64,000 nucleotides of DNA, taken from contig NZ_WVIE01000015.1 in assembly GCF_010091945.1 (NCBI RefSeq), forward strand, positions 1 to 64,000, in the 5' to 3' direction. The notes beneath the pieces are model-generated. The model was not told the origin of the DNA. It did no database searches and worked only from the letters and a program-made list of their open reading frames with translations. Below, one piece after another: positions 27,185 to 35,589 of this stretch. Position 1 is the first letter of the stretch. Every line of letters begins with the position of its first letter. The stretch comes from Myxacorys almedinensis A. GTDB taxonomy: Bacteria; Cyanobacteriota; Cyanobacteriia; Leptolyngbyales; Leptolyngbyaceae. The position numbers were made by a program, and so were the translations under genes.

Positions 27185-29020
27185 ATGAGAAAGTTTCTGA
27201 TCATCGGCTTGTGCGTGGTGGGCTTGGGATGGGCGATGTCTAACTTTGCAGGACTCGCCGCCAAAGGGGTGTATGAGCGCATTGTGCTGGATTTTAGAGA
27301 AGACGTAGGAACGGCTGAAATTCAGAACCAGGTCAATGCGATCGCAACTCAATTCAACGTCCGTCCTCAACTCAACAGCCGCTTTTCCCAAGCTGATCAC
27401 CTCTACATCGTCGAGGGCGATCGCCAGCTTCTCAAAGCGCTGAGACGTTCCCCTATTTCTAAATACACCGAATATATTGAGCCTGACTATATTTACAGCA
27501 TTCCCGAAGCAACCCAAGCATCAGGATTTACCCCATCGCCCAGCCTACCTAACGTTGGGCAAGCTCCTAATGATCCGCTCTACAGCAGACAGTGGAACCT
27601 TCACAACATCAACATTGAGGCAGGATGGGCAGAAACCAAAGGCAGTGGCATTACCGTTGCCGTGATTGATACCGGAATTTCTCAAGTTCCAGATCTCAAC
27701 GAAACAAAAATAGTCGCTGGCTACGATTTTGTTGGCGATCGCGACACTGCCGCCGATGACAATGGACACGGCACCCACGTTGCGGGAACGATCGCCCAAT
27801 CCACCAACAATGGCATTGGCGTTGCCGGAATTGCCCACGAAGCCTCTCTCATGCCGCTCAAAGTCTTAAGCGCTAGCGGCGGCGGCACCGTTGCCGACAT
27901 TGCCGAAGCGATCCGATTTGCCGCAGACCACGACGCCACGGTGATCAACATGAGTTTGGGCGGCGGCGGTGAAAGCAGTGCAATGCGAGAAGCGATCGCT
28001 TATGCCCATAAAAAAGGAGTCGTCGTCATTGCCGCTGCCGGAAACTCTGGGCGCAATGCGGCAGACTATCCGGCTCGCTATCCCTACGTGATTGGAGTTG
28101 GCGCATTGGGGGCAGCAGGCGAGAAAACGCCTTACTCAAACTTTGGTGCAGGCGTGGATATCTCGGCTCCTGGGGGTGACACCTCAACCGGAGAAGCAGG
28201 AGGGATTTTGCAAAATACGATCAACCCTCAGACCGGAGAATCGATTTTTGCTGCCTTTCAAGGAACCAGCATGGCGGCTCCCCACGTTGCAGGCGTAGCC
28301 GTTCTGATCGAAGCGACGGGCGTCAAAACCCCGGATGAAGTAGAAGCTGTTCTTGCCAAATCGGCACGTCAAGTTCAAGACGATCCTTTAAATCACTTTG
28401 GGGCAGGTAAGCTAGATGCGGCGGCGGCAGTGAGCCTGGCGCTTAAAGGCAAGATCACATTCAACGATTTCTTCCGATGGTTGCGGGACAATGGCTACCT
28501 CAATCCGCGCTTTTGGATCGATGGCGGCGCAGTGGCACTGCTGCCCAAACTAGCGATGGTAGTCGGCTCTTATTTGTTGGCGTGGTTTCTCCGCAGCTAC
28601 TTTCCTTTTACGTGGAGTTGGTCGCTGGCAACAGGCTTGATCACTGGAAGTTCTGGATTCTTTTTGGTTAGAGGAGTTTATTTGTTTGATGTGCCTCAGT
28701 ATCCCTTTCGCCTGCTCGGAAGCTCGCTCCCGGAGATCGGAAGTGCCGTCCAGGGGAGCAGTGCTCTCAACCCTATTTCTGCCAGTGTGCTGATTCCGGC
28801 AGTGCTGCTTGCGCTACTGTTAGGGCATCAGCAGTGGAAGTGGTTTGCGATCGGGTCTTCGATCGGCGTCTCTGCTTGTCTCGGAATCAGTGCGGTGATC
28901 GATCCGACCTTGATGTGGCTCGGCGGGGGCGCGATCGCTCGCCTCTACCTGATCGTTAACGCGCTTCTCTGCTTTGGCTTGGCTCGGCTCGCAATCAAAC
29001 CAAAGGACACACTCGCATGA
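27185..29020 (+). CDS. Subtilisin-like serine protease (S8) with C-terminal membrane domain
   Basis: A 611-residue protein. An N-terminal hydrophobic segment (FLIIGLCVVGLGWAMSNFAG) is a signal or anchor. A propeptide-like region (about 30-105) precedes the S8 domain with the triad Asp in VAVIDTGI (about 161), His in NGHGTHVAGT (about 194) and Ser in GTSMAAPHVAG (about 361). After residue about 450 there are four or five hydrophobic segments, for example LAMVVGSYLLAWFL and SASVLIPAVLLALLL. The combination places an exported protease domain next to a polytopic membrane anchor. A 71-residue gene overlaps its stop by four bases. Its substrate is unknown. Confidence 0.92.
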   Translation: MRKFLIIGLCVVGLGWAMSNFAGLAAKGVYERIVLDFREDVGTAEIQNQVNAIATQFNVRPQLNSRFSQADHLYIVEGDRQLLKALRRSPISKYTEYIEPDYIYSIPEATQASGFTPSPSLPNVGQAPNDPLYSRQWNLHNINIEAGWAETKGSGITVAVIDTGISQVPDLNETKIVAGYDFVGDRDTAADDNGHGTHVAGTIAQSTNNGIGVAGIAHEASLMPLKVLSASGGGTVADIAEAIRFAADHDATVINMSLGGGGESSAMREAIAYAHKKGVVVIAAAGNSGRNAADYPARYPYVIGVGALGAAGEKTPYSNFGAGVDISAPGGDTSTGEAGGILQNTINPQTGESIFAAFQGTSMAAPHVAGVAVLIEATGVKTPDEVEAVLAKSARQVQDDPLNHFGAGKLDAAAAVSLALKGKITFNDFFRWLRDNGYLNPRFWIDGGAVALLPKLAMVVGSYLLAWFLRSYFPFTWSWSLATGLITGSSGFFLVRGVYLFDVPQYPFRLLGSSLPEIGSAVQGSSALNPISASVLIPAVLLALLLGHQQWKWFAIGSSIGVSACLGISAVIDPTLMWLGGGAIARLYLIVNALLCFGLARLAIKPKDTLA

Positions 29021-29232
29021 CTCTTACAGGTGTAATTCAGCGTAAAGGTTTTGGAACCGGAACTTGGGCACTCGATGCCGATGATGGCAAGTCCTACGAA
29101 CTTCATCACCCACCGAGTGATCTTCAAAAGGTGGGTCTCAAGGTCAAAATTGATGGGCAAATTCGTGAGGATGTGATGACGATCGCGATGATTGGTCCAG
29201 TTTTAGAGGTTCAGTCGTTCACTGTTCTCTAA
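29017..29232 (+). CDS. Small protein coupled to the subtilase
   Basis: A 71-residue soluble protein beginning with ATG inside the subtilase stop (ATGA overlap, 29017-29020), a classic sign of translational coupling. The sequence reads as a small beta barrel: TGVIQRKGFGTGTWALDADDGKSYELH, then VGLKVKIDGQIRED and GPVLEVQSF. This is similar in style to small OB-like or DUF5818-type proteins, which I cannot confirm. No signal peptide is visible, so it probably stays in the cytoplasm while the protease is exported. Confidence 0.8.
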   Translation: MTLTGVIQRKGFGTGTWALDADDGKSYELHHPPSDLQKVGLKVKIDGQIREDVMTIAMIGPVLEVQSFTVL

Positions 29233-29238
29233 CCTGCA

Positions 29239-29391
29239 ATGTGCTTTAAACAACTGCTTATCGAGAACTTGTTTGCCTGGCTCAAGCCATATCGAGCTAT
29301 TGCTACCCACGATGATCAGCGAGGTGCTCAGCGAGCAACGAAGGTTTTGGATGCACTCTATCTCGCTGCTGCTGTCGTTTGGCTCAGTTGA
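29239..29391 (+). mobile_element. C-terminal remnant of an IS5-type transposase
   Basis: A 50-codon frame ending at TGA 29389-29391 reads LLIENLFAWLKPYRAIAT followed by LDALYLAAAVVWLS. This matches the last about 45 residues of IS5-group DDE transposases, where IExxFAWLKxYR-type text carries the catalytic glutamate region. Nothing of the rest of the transposase is present upstream; the preceding gene ends seven bases before. It is a truncated leftover with no activity. Confidence 0.8.
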
Positions 29392-29410
29392 TCACACTCC
29401 TAGAAAAAAT

Positions 29411-29452
29411 CGTAATGTGTAGTGGCTGATTGAGCACAGACTACCCATTACG
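29411..29452 (-). terminator. Hairpin with T-run on the minus strand
   Basis: CGTAATGTGTAGT (29411-29423) pairs with ACTACCCATTACG (29440-29452) at 12 of 13 positions. On the minus strand it is followed by ATTTTTTCTA, the form of an intrinsic terminator. No minus-strand gene precedes it, so it may instead be an end of the decayed mobile element or block antisense reads. Function is uncertain. Confidence 0.45.
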
Positions 29453-29585
29453 ACTGAGTTGGAGGAAAGGTTTCATGAAATCTTCAGCAGTGGCGTCACT
29501 GCCCACCCATGACTTCTTTGCCAAACAGCTATTTTCCCGATCGGCTCTTGTACTATGAAGGAAAGTTTATAGGAACGACAGAACT

Positions 29586-31022
29586 ATGAGTGCTGCAAGC
29601 AGTTCAAGAATTAAATTTGGAACCGACGGTTGGCGCGGCATTATTGCCGATGACTTCACTTTTTCTAACGTCTGCAAAGCTACCCGCGCGATCGCCAGCT
29701 ATCTCGAAACCGCTTATTCAAAAGACCGTCCTGTGTTGGTCTCTTACGACACTCGCTTTTTAGCCGATCAATTTGCCCACACTGCCGCTGGTGTGTTAGC
29801 CGACTTGGGCTGGACGGTCAAAGTTGTCGATCGCGATTGCCCGACGCCCGTGATTGCCTACAACGCCCGGCACCTCAACTCAGCAGGCGCACTGATGTTT
29901 ACGGCAAGTCACAATCCGGCTCCCTACTGCGGCATCAAATACATTCCCGATTATGCAGGCCCAGCAACGACAGAAATTACCGATACGATCGTGGCAAATT
30001 TAGAAAATGCCTCAGACGCGATGCCAAGTGGCAAGAGCGCTGACAAAATTTCCACCTTTGATCCCAAGCCTGTATATCTCAAATTTATCTACAGCATTCT
30101 AGATGTAGAGCGCATTCGCAGCGCCAAGTTGAAGGTCAAATATGACGCGCTTTACTCCACCTCACGCGGCTATTTAGACACGGTTTTAGAGCATTGCGGC
30201 TGCGAAACCGAAAGTTTTAACACCTATCGGGATGTGTTGTTTGGCGGCGGAATGCCTGAACCTAAGGGCGAACAGCTAGAAGGGTTGGTTGAAGCTGTCA
30301 AAAAAGACCATGCGGATTTGGGCTTAGCCACCGATGGCGATAGCGATCGCTTCGGCATCATTGATGAACAGGGGACGTTTCTCACGCCCAACACTGTTTT
30401 GCTGTTGCTTGCCCGTCACCTCGTTAAAAATAAAGGTAAAAAAGGCGCGATCGTGCGTACCGTGGCAACGACTCACTTGCTTGATAACTTTGCAACCAAG
30501 TATGACCTAGACTTGTATGAAACGCCGGTTGGCTTTAAGTATGTTGGTCAGAAAATGCGTGAAACTACGGTGCTAATTGGGGGTGAAGAATCGGGTGGGC
30601 TGAGCGTGATTGGGCATATTCCCGAAAAAGATGGGGTGTTGGCAGATATGCTCGTGGCAGAAGCGATCGCTTACGAAGGCAAACCGCTCAGTCAGTTGGT
30701 GCAAGAAGCGATCGCAGAAGCCGATGGGCCGCTTTACAACAACCGCCTCGACATGCACCTGACCAATGAACACAAAGAGGCAGTTTTAGAATCCGTTACT
30801 AAAAATCCGCCCTCTAACATTGCCAATATCGGGGTTAAAGAAGTTGGTCGCAAAGATGGCATCAAGCTATATCTAGAAGAGGGAAGCTGGGTGCTGCTGC
30901 GTCCGTCTGGAACCGAACCCCTAATCCGGGTGTATATCGAAACCAACTCTCCTGAAAAAATGGAGCAAATCTCTGAGTATATGGAGAAAATGATTCACCA
31001 AATTGAACCTGTTGCTGTGTAA
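29586..31022 (+). CDS. Phosphoglucomutase/phosphomannomutase family protein
   Basis: A 478-residue alpha-D-phosphohexomutase interconverting 1- and 6-phosphosugars through a phosphoserine intermediate. The start is KFGTDGWRGIIADDFT. The phosphoserine loop is TASHNPAPYCGIKY (Ser near residue 102). The metal-binding loop is LATDGDSDRFGII (about 255). The sugar-binding loop is GGEESGGLS (about 332), and the phosphate-binding loop RPSGTEPLIRVY is near the C-terminus. The length fits the bacterial group of about 480. Whether glucose or mannose phosphate is the main substrate cannot be decided. An intrinsic terminator follows. Confidence 0.93.
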   Translation: MSAASSSRIKFGTDGWRGIIADDFTFSNVCKATRAIASYLETAYSKDRPVLVSYDTRFLADQFAHTAAGVLADLGWTVKVVDRDCPTPVIAYNARHLNSAGALMFTASHNPAPYCGIKYIPDYAGPATTEITDTIVANLENASDAMPSGKSADKISTFDPKPVYLKFIYSILDVERIRSAKLKVKYDALYSTSRGYLDTVLEHCGCETESFNTYRDVLFGGGMPEPKGEQLEGLVEAVKKDHADLGLATDGDSDRFGIIDEQGTFLTPNTVLLLLARHLVKNKGKKGAIVRTVATTHLLDNFATKYDLDLYETPVGFKYVGQKMRETTVLIGGEESGGLSVIGHIPEKDGVLADMLVAEAIAYEGKPLSQLVQEAIAEADGPLYNNRLDMHLTNEHKEAVLESVTKNPPSNIANIGVKEVGRKDGIKLYLEEGSWVLLRPSGTEPLIRVYIETNSPEKMEQISEYMEKMIHQIEPVAV

Positions 31023-31031
31023 ACCTCTTAA

Positions 31032-31066
31032 CGGGAACAGACGAGCCATCTGTTCCCGCTTTCTTT
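31032..31066 (+). terminator. Intrinsic terminator after the phosphohexomutase
   Basis: A perfect 10-bp stem CGGGAACAGA (31032-31041) and TCTGTTCCCG (31049-31058) with a 7-base loop, followed by CTTTCTTT. It lies ten bases past the stop codon and immediately before the next gene's start at 31071. Confidence 0.88.
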
Positions 31067-31070
31067 GCTT

Positions 31071-31310
31071 ATGAAATCCCTTGCGACTCTGATTACGGCT
31101 TGCATTTTAGGCGGTTGGGTTGCTGCGATCGCTCTAATCTCCGTTCAAAATGCCGCCCCCGTTTCCTTTCGCTTTCTCACCTTCCAAACGATCGAACTGC
31201 CGTTTGGCTTAGTGCTAGCGTTTAGCACCGCCCTCGGTATGATTGGGGCAGCGATCGTTCAACCCCTGCTCGGCTCTTCCCCTGCTGCGTCTGACAGGGA
31301 AAACGACTAG
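31071..31310 (+). CDS. LapA/DUF1049-like small membrane protein
   Basis: About 79 residues from ATG at 31071. Two hydrophobic segments (about 3-24 and 38-62) flank a short loop with SVQNAAPVSFRFLTF, matching the DUF1049/LapA pattern of two helices with a conserved NxxPVxFxFL loop. The E. coli namesake takes part in control of lipopolysaccharide assembly; a similar role here is inference. The stop codon TAG (31308-31310) is the first part of the CTAG end of a MITE-like repeat, so the C-terminal residues may have been fixed by that element. Confidence 0.82.
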   Translation: MKSLATLITACILGGWVAAIALISVQNAAPVSFRFLTFQTIELPFGLVLAFSTALGMIGAAIVQPLLGSSPAASDREND

Positions 31311-31435
31311 TGGTCTGTCAAGGTTGAAATGAGGGTCTAGGGTCGATGGGTGGGCGGTAGATGGGTAGTCTGGAAACCGGAACCATCGACTCATCCACCC
31401 ATTCACCCATCGACTCAAAGTTAACAATCTACTAG
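31307..31435 (-). repeat. MITE-like interspersed repeat, complete copy B
   Basis: A 129-bp element. On the plus strand it starts CTAGTGGTCTGTCAAGGTTG and ends with AACAATCTACTAG; its reverse complement has the same ends as the copy at 10955-11073. The outer about 22 bases are imperfect inverted repeats and much of the interior (GTCGATGGGTG against CACCCATCGAC) is also palindromic, so the whole can fold on itself. It overlaps the stop of the LapA-like gene and lies between two convergent genes. Confidence 0.8.
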
Positions 31436-31447
31436 GGTAAAAACTGC

Positions 31448-32374
31448 CTACAAGGCGTAAACCTGCCCGTCAATCAGCAAGCGGGTGATGCCTTTTGCCT
31501 GTAAATGGGGCGCGGCTTTTTGCAGAACTCGGCTATCTGGTACTTTAATCACCCGCTGTGTGCGAATGTTAGAAAACCGCCTCGCAACCCGATGGTTATC
31601 AAACACGGGTAGCGTTCTCTCTTGAATCTCATCCGACGGGATCTGCCCCAACTCAACAAACTCGCTCAGCGGACGGGCCACAAGCTCGGCTGAGCGATCA
31701 ACCACGAGATAACACGTTCTTGGGATTGCTGCCTCTGCGATCGGTAACACATGAATAAACTCTGTGGCGCTGAGATGAATTGAGGGCAACACAGAGACAT
31801 CATCCCCATCTTCCTCATCTTCGTCGTCAAATTCACCGCTCAAGGCTGAGTCAAGATCATCTTCGTCGTCCTCGTCGTCCTCGTCGTCTAACCCGTCGCT
31901 AGTCTGAAGCAGCAAATCGGCTCCGATCACCTTCTTAACGGTTGGTGCAGACTTCTCAACTTCCCCAACTTCTTCAGAATCGACGAGTGGTTCGCTGGCG
32001 TCATCTTCAGCCTCTAGCGATCGTTGCCGCGCCCCACTTTGCGGCATCGTGGAAGAACGCCGCAACACCGGAGCCGTGACTTTTCTTGGTTCTGGTTCAA
32101 CAATTGGCTTCACCTCTGCCAACGGCTCAGCCGCTACAGGTTCTGGCTCTAGTAAGTTGCCCTGAACCGTGACCTCCGAGCTAAACCGAGCGGTTCGCTT
32201 CTGTTGGATCAAGCGTTCATACTCGTCAGACGACAAACTTGTTTTGAGAATGCGGCTAATCGTTGTGTTGCTAACGCCGTACTGCTCTGCTAACGTCAAC
32301 GTGGTGTGTCCTGGTTGGCGGTACAGTTCTACAATGTCCTGTTTATCCGAATCTGTCAGTCTGCGAGAACTCAT
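31448..32374 (-). CDS. Helix-turn-helix protein with acidic linker
   Basis: A 308-residue protein in three parts. Residues 1-60 are a helix-turn-helix of the resolvase/transposase type (RLTDSDKQDIVELYRQPG, LAEQYGVSNTTISRILK). The middle (about 60-205) is a low-complexity linker with a strongly acidic run of Asp/Glu at about 170-200. The C-terminal about 100 residues are folded (LSATEFIHVLPIAEAAIPRTCY, RVARRFSNIRTQRVIKVPD). There is no catalytic DDE signature, so it is probably a DNA-binding regulator or nucleoid-type protein rather than a transposase. The target and role are unknown. Confidence 0.82.
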   Translation of the reverse strand: MSSRRLTDSDKQDIVELYRQPGHTTLTLAEQYGVSNTTISRILKTSLSSDEYERLIQQKRTARFSSEVTVQGNLLEPEPVAAEPLAEVKPIVEPEPRKVTAPVLRRSSTMPQSGARQRSLEAEDDASEPLVDSEEVGEVEKSAPTVKKVIGADLLLQTSDGLDDEDDEDDEDDLDSALSGEFDDEDEEDGDDVSVLPSIHLSATEFIHVLPIAEAAIPRTCYLVVDRSAELVARPLSEFVELGQIPSDEIQERTLPVFDNHRVARRFSNIRTQRVIKVPDSRVLQKAAPHLQAKGITRLLIDGQVYAL

Positions 32375-32507
32375 ACCTAAGAGCGCCGATGCTTAAGGGG
32401 CGATCGCGAAGATTACTGACTCTATTCTATGTCGAAGGTCGCAATCAGGGAAAACAAAGAAGGCAGAACTCCTTCATTCTGCCTTCGTCTAGCGTTAACG
32501 TGTGTGC

Positions 32508-33620
32508 TTACGCTCTTCTGCGCCCTCCAGCCCGCCGCGATCGACTGAGGTCGTATTCAAGCACTGCCCCAATGCCAAACAAAACTCCACTAAAAATCCA
32601 GAATAGCTCTAGCAAGCCGCCGCTCTGATAGTTGGGATACCCTGGAAACAGCGGACTGGTCGCATACTTAAGCCACATGTCTGCAATGTAGAGCGAGAAC
32701 GCAGCAGCAGCAATCATCCGCCACGATTGGGAAAACCGTCCGCCCCAAAAGGCAAGCAGCAACGTAGTTGCCACGATAATGATGAAGACGTCGGCAATCA
32801 CGTAGAAGTAGTTTACGAAGGCTTTCAAGGGGCTGAGCACTGCTTCGATCGCATTTACCCATTCGGGTGCAGGCGGTTGGGCGGCTGCGGCGGTTGCTGC
32901 TGGAGTAGCAATGGGTGGAGTAACGAGACTGGCAGGACTTGGCTCAGGGCTGACCTGAAGTTGAGGCGTTGGAATGACGCGCAGCTTGGGTGACGCTTGA
33001 ACACTGGGTTGGGGTGACGCAACCCCAGGCTTTTGAGGAACTTTAATGGGAGCCGGTTGCGCGGCAGCCGGCGCGATGCCAAACAGATCTACTTGGGGAA
33101 CAGTCTGGGCATTGCCTGCGATCGTAATCCAGGTGACGAGGGCAATGTTCACCGCCGCAATGCCGCTCACGATCATCCACTGCCACAGTTCTAAATTGAG
33201 GCGGCGGCTGGCAAATGCCATCACCATCCCCCAGCCCAAACAGATATACGCAAGAATGTAGAAAAAATCGCCAGGAGACACGTCGGGTTCCTGATGAAAC
33301 ACCACCTCCCAAACGGTAAACAAAATAGTACCCAAGGCATAAAACAGCATTCCTAGCCCAATGCCAAGCCAGACCTTCCGTCCACTAACAATTTGTGGAC
33401 TCAACCAATTCCTCAAACACAGCACGGCTGCCGAGAGAAACGCAACAATTTCAAACACGGCTGTTCCAAGCAGATACCAGCTTTCACGGTCTTTGCCAGG
33501 GTCAGAAACGCTAAACAGCAGAAAAAATAGAAGTGCTAAGACCGCCCAAATGATTTCTGCAAATACGATCGTTTGCACCGATGCAGATTTGCTCGCAGAT
33601 TTTCCTAGTGAACTACTCAT
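32508..33620 (-). CDS. Polytopic membrane protein with proline-rich loop, unknown function
   Basis: A 370-residue membrane protein. About eight hydrophobic segments are visible: five before residue 175 (for example TIVFAEIIWAVLALLFFLLFS and GDFFYILAYICLGWGMVMAFA), then a Pro/Ala/Gln-rich loop of about 80 residues, then three more (VIADVFIIIVATTLLLAFW among them). It ends with a very basic tail (SRSRRAGGRRRA). The topology resembles large integral sensor or transporter-type proteins, but no nucleotide-binding, kinase or transport motif is present. It is followed by a soluble unknown gene upstream on the same strand, 60 bases apart. Confidence 0.8.
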   Translation of the reverse strand: MSSSLGKSASKSASVQTIVFAEIIWAVLALLFFLLFSVSDPGKDRESWYLLGTAVFEIVAFLSAAVLCLRNWLSPQIVSGRKVWLGIGLGMLFYALGTILFTVWEVVFHQEPDVSPGDFFYILAYICLGWGMVMAFASRRLNLELWQWMIVSGIAAVNIALVTWITIAGNAQTVPQVDLFGIAPAAAQPAPIKVPQKPGVASPQPSVQASPKLRVIPTPQLQVSPEPSPASLVTPPIATPAATAAAAQPPAPEWVNAIEAVLSPLKAFVNYFYVIADVFIIIVATTLLLAFWGGRFSQSWRMIAAAAFSLYIADMWLKYATSPLFPGYPNYQSGGLLELFWIFSGVLFGIGAVLEYDLSRSRRAGGRRRA

Positions 33621-33680
33621 AAAACAGTGAGAAAGGGGATGAAGGAGAACGATAGCGACGCGACGTAACCGAGCAGACGA

Positions 33681-34358
33681 CTACTGCCATAGCTTGCCTA
33701 CAGACGACTGATTCATCCAGTTGATAAATCGAGTGCGTTCCATTGGTGGAAGGTCTTGCAGAGCATCTAAAATGCGCGACACAAACGGAGATTTGCCAAA
33801 ATACGCTTTGCCGAGACGATGCAGTTCTTGAAGCAGCAGACTCAAATGCTTTTCTTGCCAAACAGGAGTCTCTAAGCTGTTGAGCGGATCAACACTCAGC
33901 AGTTGTTTGACCGCTTCTCGCGTCTCTGCCTGGGGAAATCGCCCTCTTGAGAAGACCTCCGCAATATCTTTTTGAAAGGTTGCCGCTTGCTTTGTGCCCA
34001 TGAAATCTTCGATGTCGATGTAAACCGCTTGCACCATCAGCAGTCCCGCTTGGATAAATATTGCGGGTGGCGTCCCTCCGGCAACCATAGGAGCAGGGGG
34101 GGTGTCGTTGCCTAACTGATCAAGGCGAATTTTGCCCCAGATACTGTAGCGCTCTGGTTCTTCTAGGAGAACGCAAGCCTTTCCCTGGTTGTCGGTCAGA
34201 TCCCGCCAAAATGCCCTTGCCTCTTCTTCTTGGTTGGCTTGGAACATACTGATGAGCCGAAAGGTCTGCCCCTGATAGGACAGAATCGGAACTTTTTGAT
34301 CACGTTTAGGATGTTGAACATTGGTGATTTCAACGTCCTGCCGTTTCAGGATGAACAT
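33681..34358 (-). CDS. Soluble protein of unknown function
   Basis: About 225 residues from the ATG at 34356-34358 (MFILKRQDVEITNVQHPKRD); an earlier in-frame start at 34412 adds 18 unlike residues. The N-terminal half is beta-rich with QTFRLISMFQANQEEEARAFWRDL and CVLLEEPERYSIWGKIRLDQL. The C-terminal half is helical (AATFQKDIAEVFSRGRFPQAETREAVKQLL, LSLLLQELHRLGKAYFG). No signal peptide or membrane span is seen. The family is not recognised. It is the first gene of a minus-strand pair with the polytopic membrane protein. Confidence 0.78.
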   Translation of the reverse strand: MFILKRQDVEITNVQHPKRDQKVPILSYQGQTFRLISMFQANQEEEARAFWRDLTDNQGKACVLLEEPERYSIWGKIRLDQLGNDTPPAPMVAGGTPPAIFIQAGLLMVQAVYIDIEDFMGTKQAATFQKDIAEVFSRGRFPQAETREAVKQLLSVDPLNSLETPVWQEKHLSLLLQELHRLGKAYFGKSPFVSRILDALQDLPPMERTRFINWMNQSSVGKLWQ

Positions 34359-34412
34359 AGACCAGCTAGAGGAGGGGGTAGGGGTATGGAGGGGTGGGCG
34401 ACAGGAAAGCAA

Positions 34413-34809
34413 ACTCCCCTGGAACCGTTGCTATTATGCCTGCGATCGCTAGAATTGACGCGACCACCCAAAAATCAAAGCCCGCAGTGCACTAGTCAAC
34501 GAGTGACCCACTCCCTTCAATTCCCTTTTTTTGGCTGTCAATTTACACATCCTTCATAAAAATTGAGCCAATGAGCAAATCTACGGATATTCGGATTTAT
34601 ACCGATCGGTGACGCCCTGATCGTTGGATTCTCTACCCCGCTTTGTCGCGATCGCCAAAATATTCGGATTTATACCAATCGGTTGAGCACGATCGGTTGA
34701 GTCTAGCTATCCCCGTTCTCTCCCACGATGCCCCTTGTTCTCCCGTTTTCCACAATTCCGAATTCCAAATCATCCCTCTCCCGTTTATCATATTTAAATA
34801 AGTTTCCTG
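34413..34809. other. Gene-free region with a 24-bp direct repeat before the tRNA
   Basis: Two near-identical 24-base copies occur at 34587-34610 and 34660-34683, both starting ATATTCGGATTTATACC and differing by one base (G/A). Otherwise the stretch has no gene. It separates the minus-strand genes from tRNA-Arg and presumably holds the tRNA promoter. Confidence 0.55.
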
Positions 34810-34882
<73 letters not shown>

Positions 34883-35143
34883 TTAATTTAAGCAACGCCT
34901 AAGAAACCTCCTTCAAGGTGAGAGACTGGCGCGGGAGAAATTTCTACTGGTTTATAGAACACGCTGATAGTTTAAGAGAACTAGTAGGACGAATTCTGTC
35001 ACAAAATTCCGGCACAATGGGGCAGGGTGTTTTGAATCCTGAATTTTGAATCCTGAATAAGGAGGGTGAATTTGTAGCGAAGGACTTTTGTTATGGCACA
35101 AAGCGGTGACCTAGCCCGTCATGGAACCTGAATCGAGGAACGC

Positions 35144-35526
35144 ATGAATTTTTTTGATGTACCCCATCTACGGCAGGCAATTGAATATCCAGGATTCTGG
35201 AGCGGCTTATTTTTCATCTGGAAAATTGTTTTTGCAGAATCTGGGCGGCTTGTAAGGTTTTTCTTGTCGGGAGACAGCAATTTTACGAAAAACACGGGGG
35301 TGGTCGGTGATTTTAGCGCGGTTTATCCCTGTCGCGCAGACGTTTGCGCCGATCGTGGCAGGAATTGGCACCCGATGCACGATCGCTCCTTTTTGCCTTA
35401 TAACGTGGTGGGCGGACTACTTCGGATGTTTGGCATTCCCTCCTTGGCTACTGATTAGGACAAGTTCTGCCTGCCGACCCACTCGACAAGTACCTCTTGC
35501 CGATTATTCTAATGATGATTGTTTGA
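35144..35526 (+). pseudogene. DedA family membrane protein gene, deleted and frameshifted
   Basis: The first frame (from 35144) reads MNFFDVPHLRQAIEYPG, GLFFI, IVFAESGRLVRFFLSGDS, a good DedA N-terminus. A second frame (from about 35305) holds ILARFIPVAQTFAPIVAGIGT, the conserved DedA middle motif. The first frame resumes with YNVVGGLLRMFG, and a third frame at 35485-35526 gives DKYLLPIILMMIV then stop. The region between the N-terminus and ILARFIP lacks about 70-80 residues usual in the family. The gene is thus both deleted and frameshifted. Intact DedA proteins are polytopic membrane proteins linked to lipid flipping and membrane potential. Confidence 0.88.
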
Positions 35527-35589
35527 TGATTGTTGCCTCGTGATTACCGTTTGTTTTCACATCTACCAAGATTGGAACTTTAACCCACA

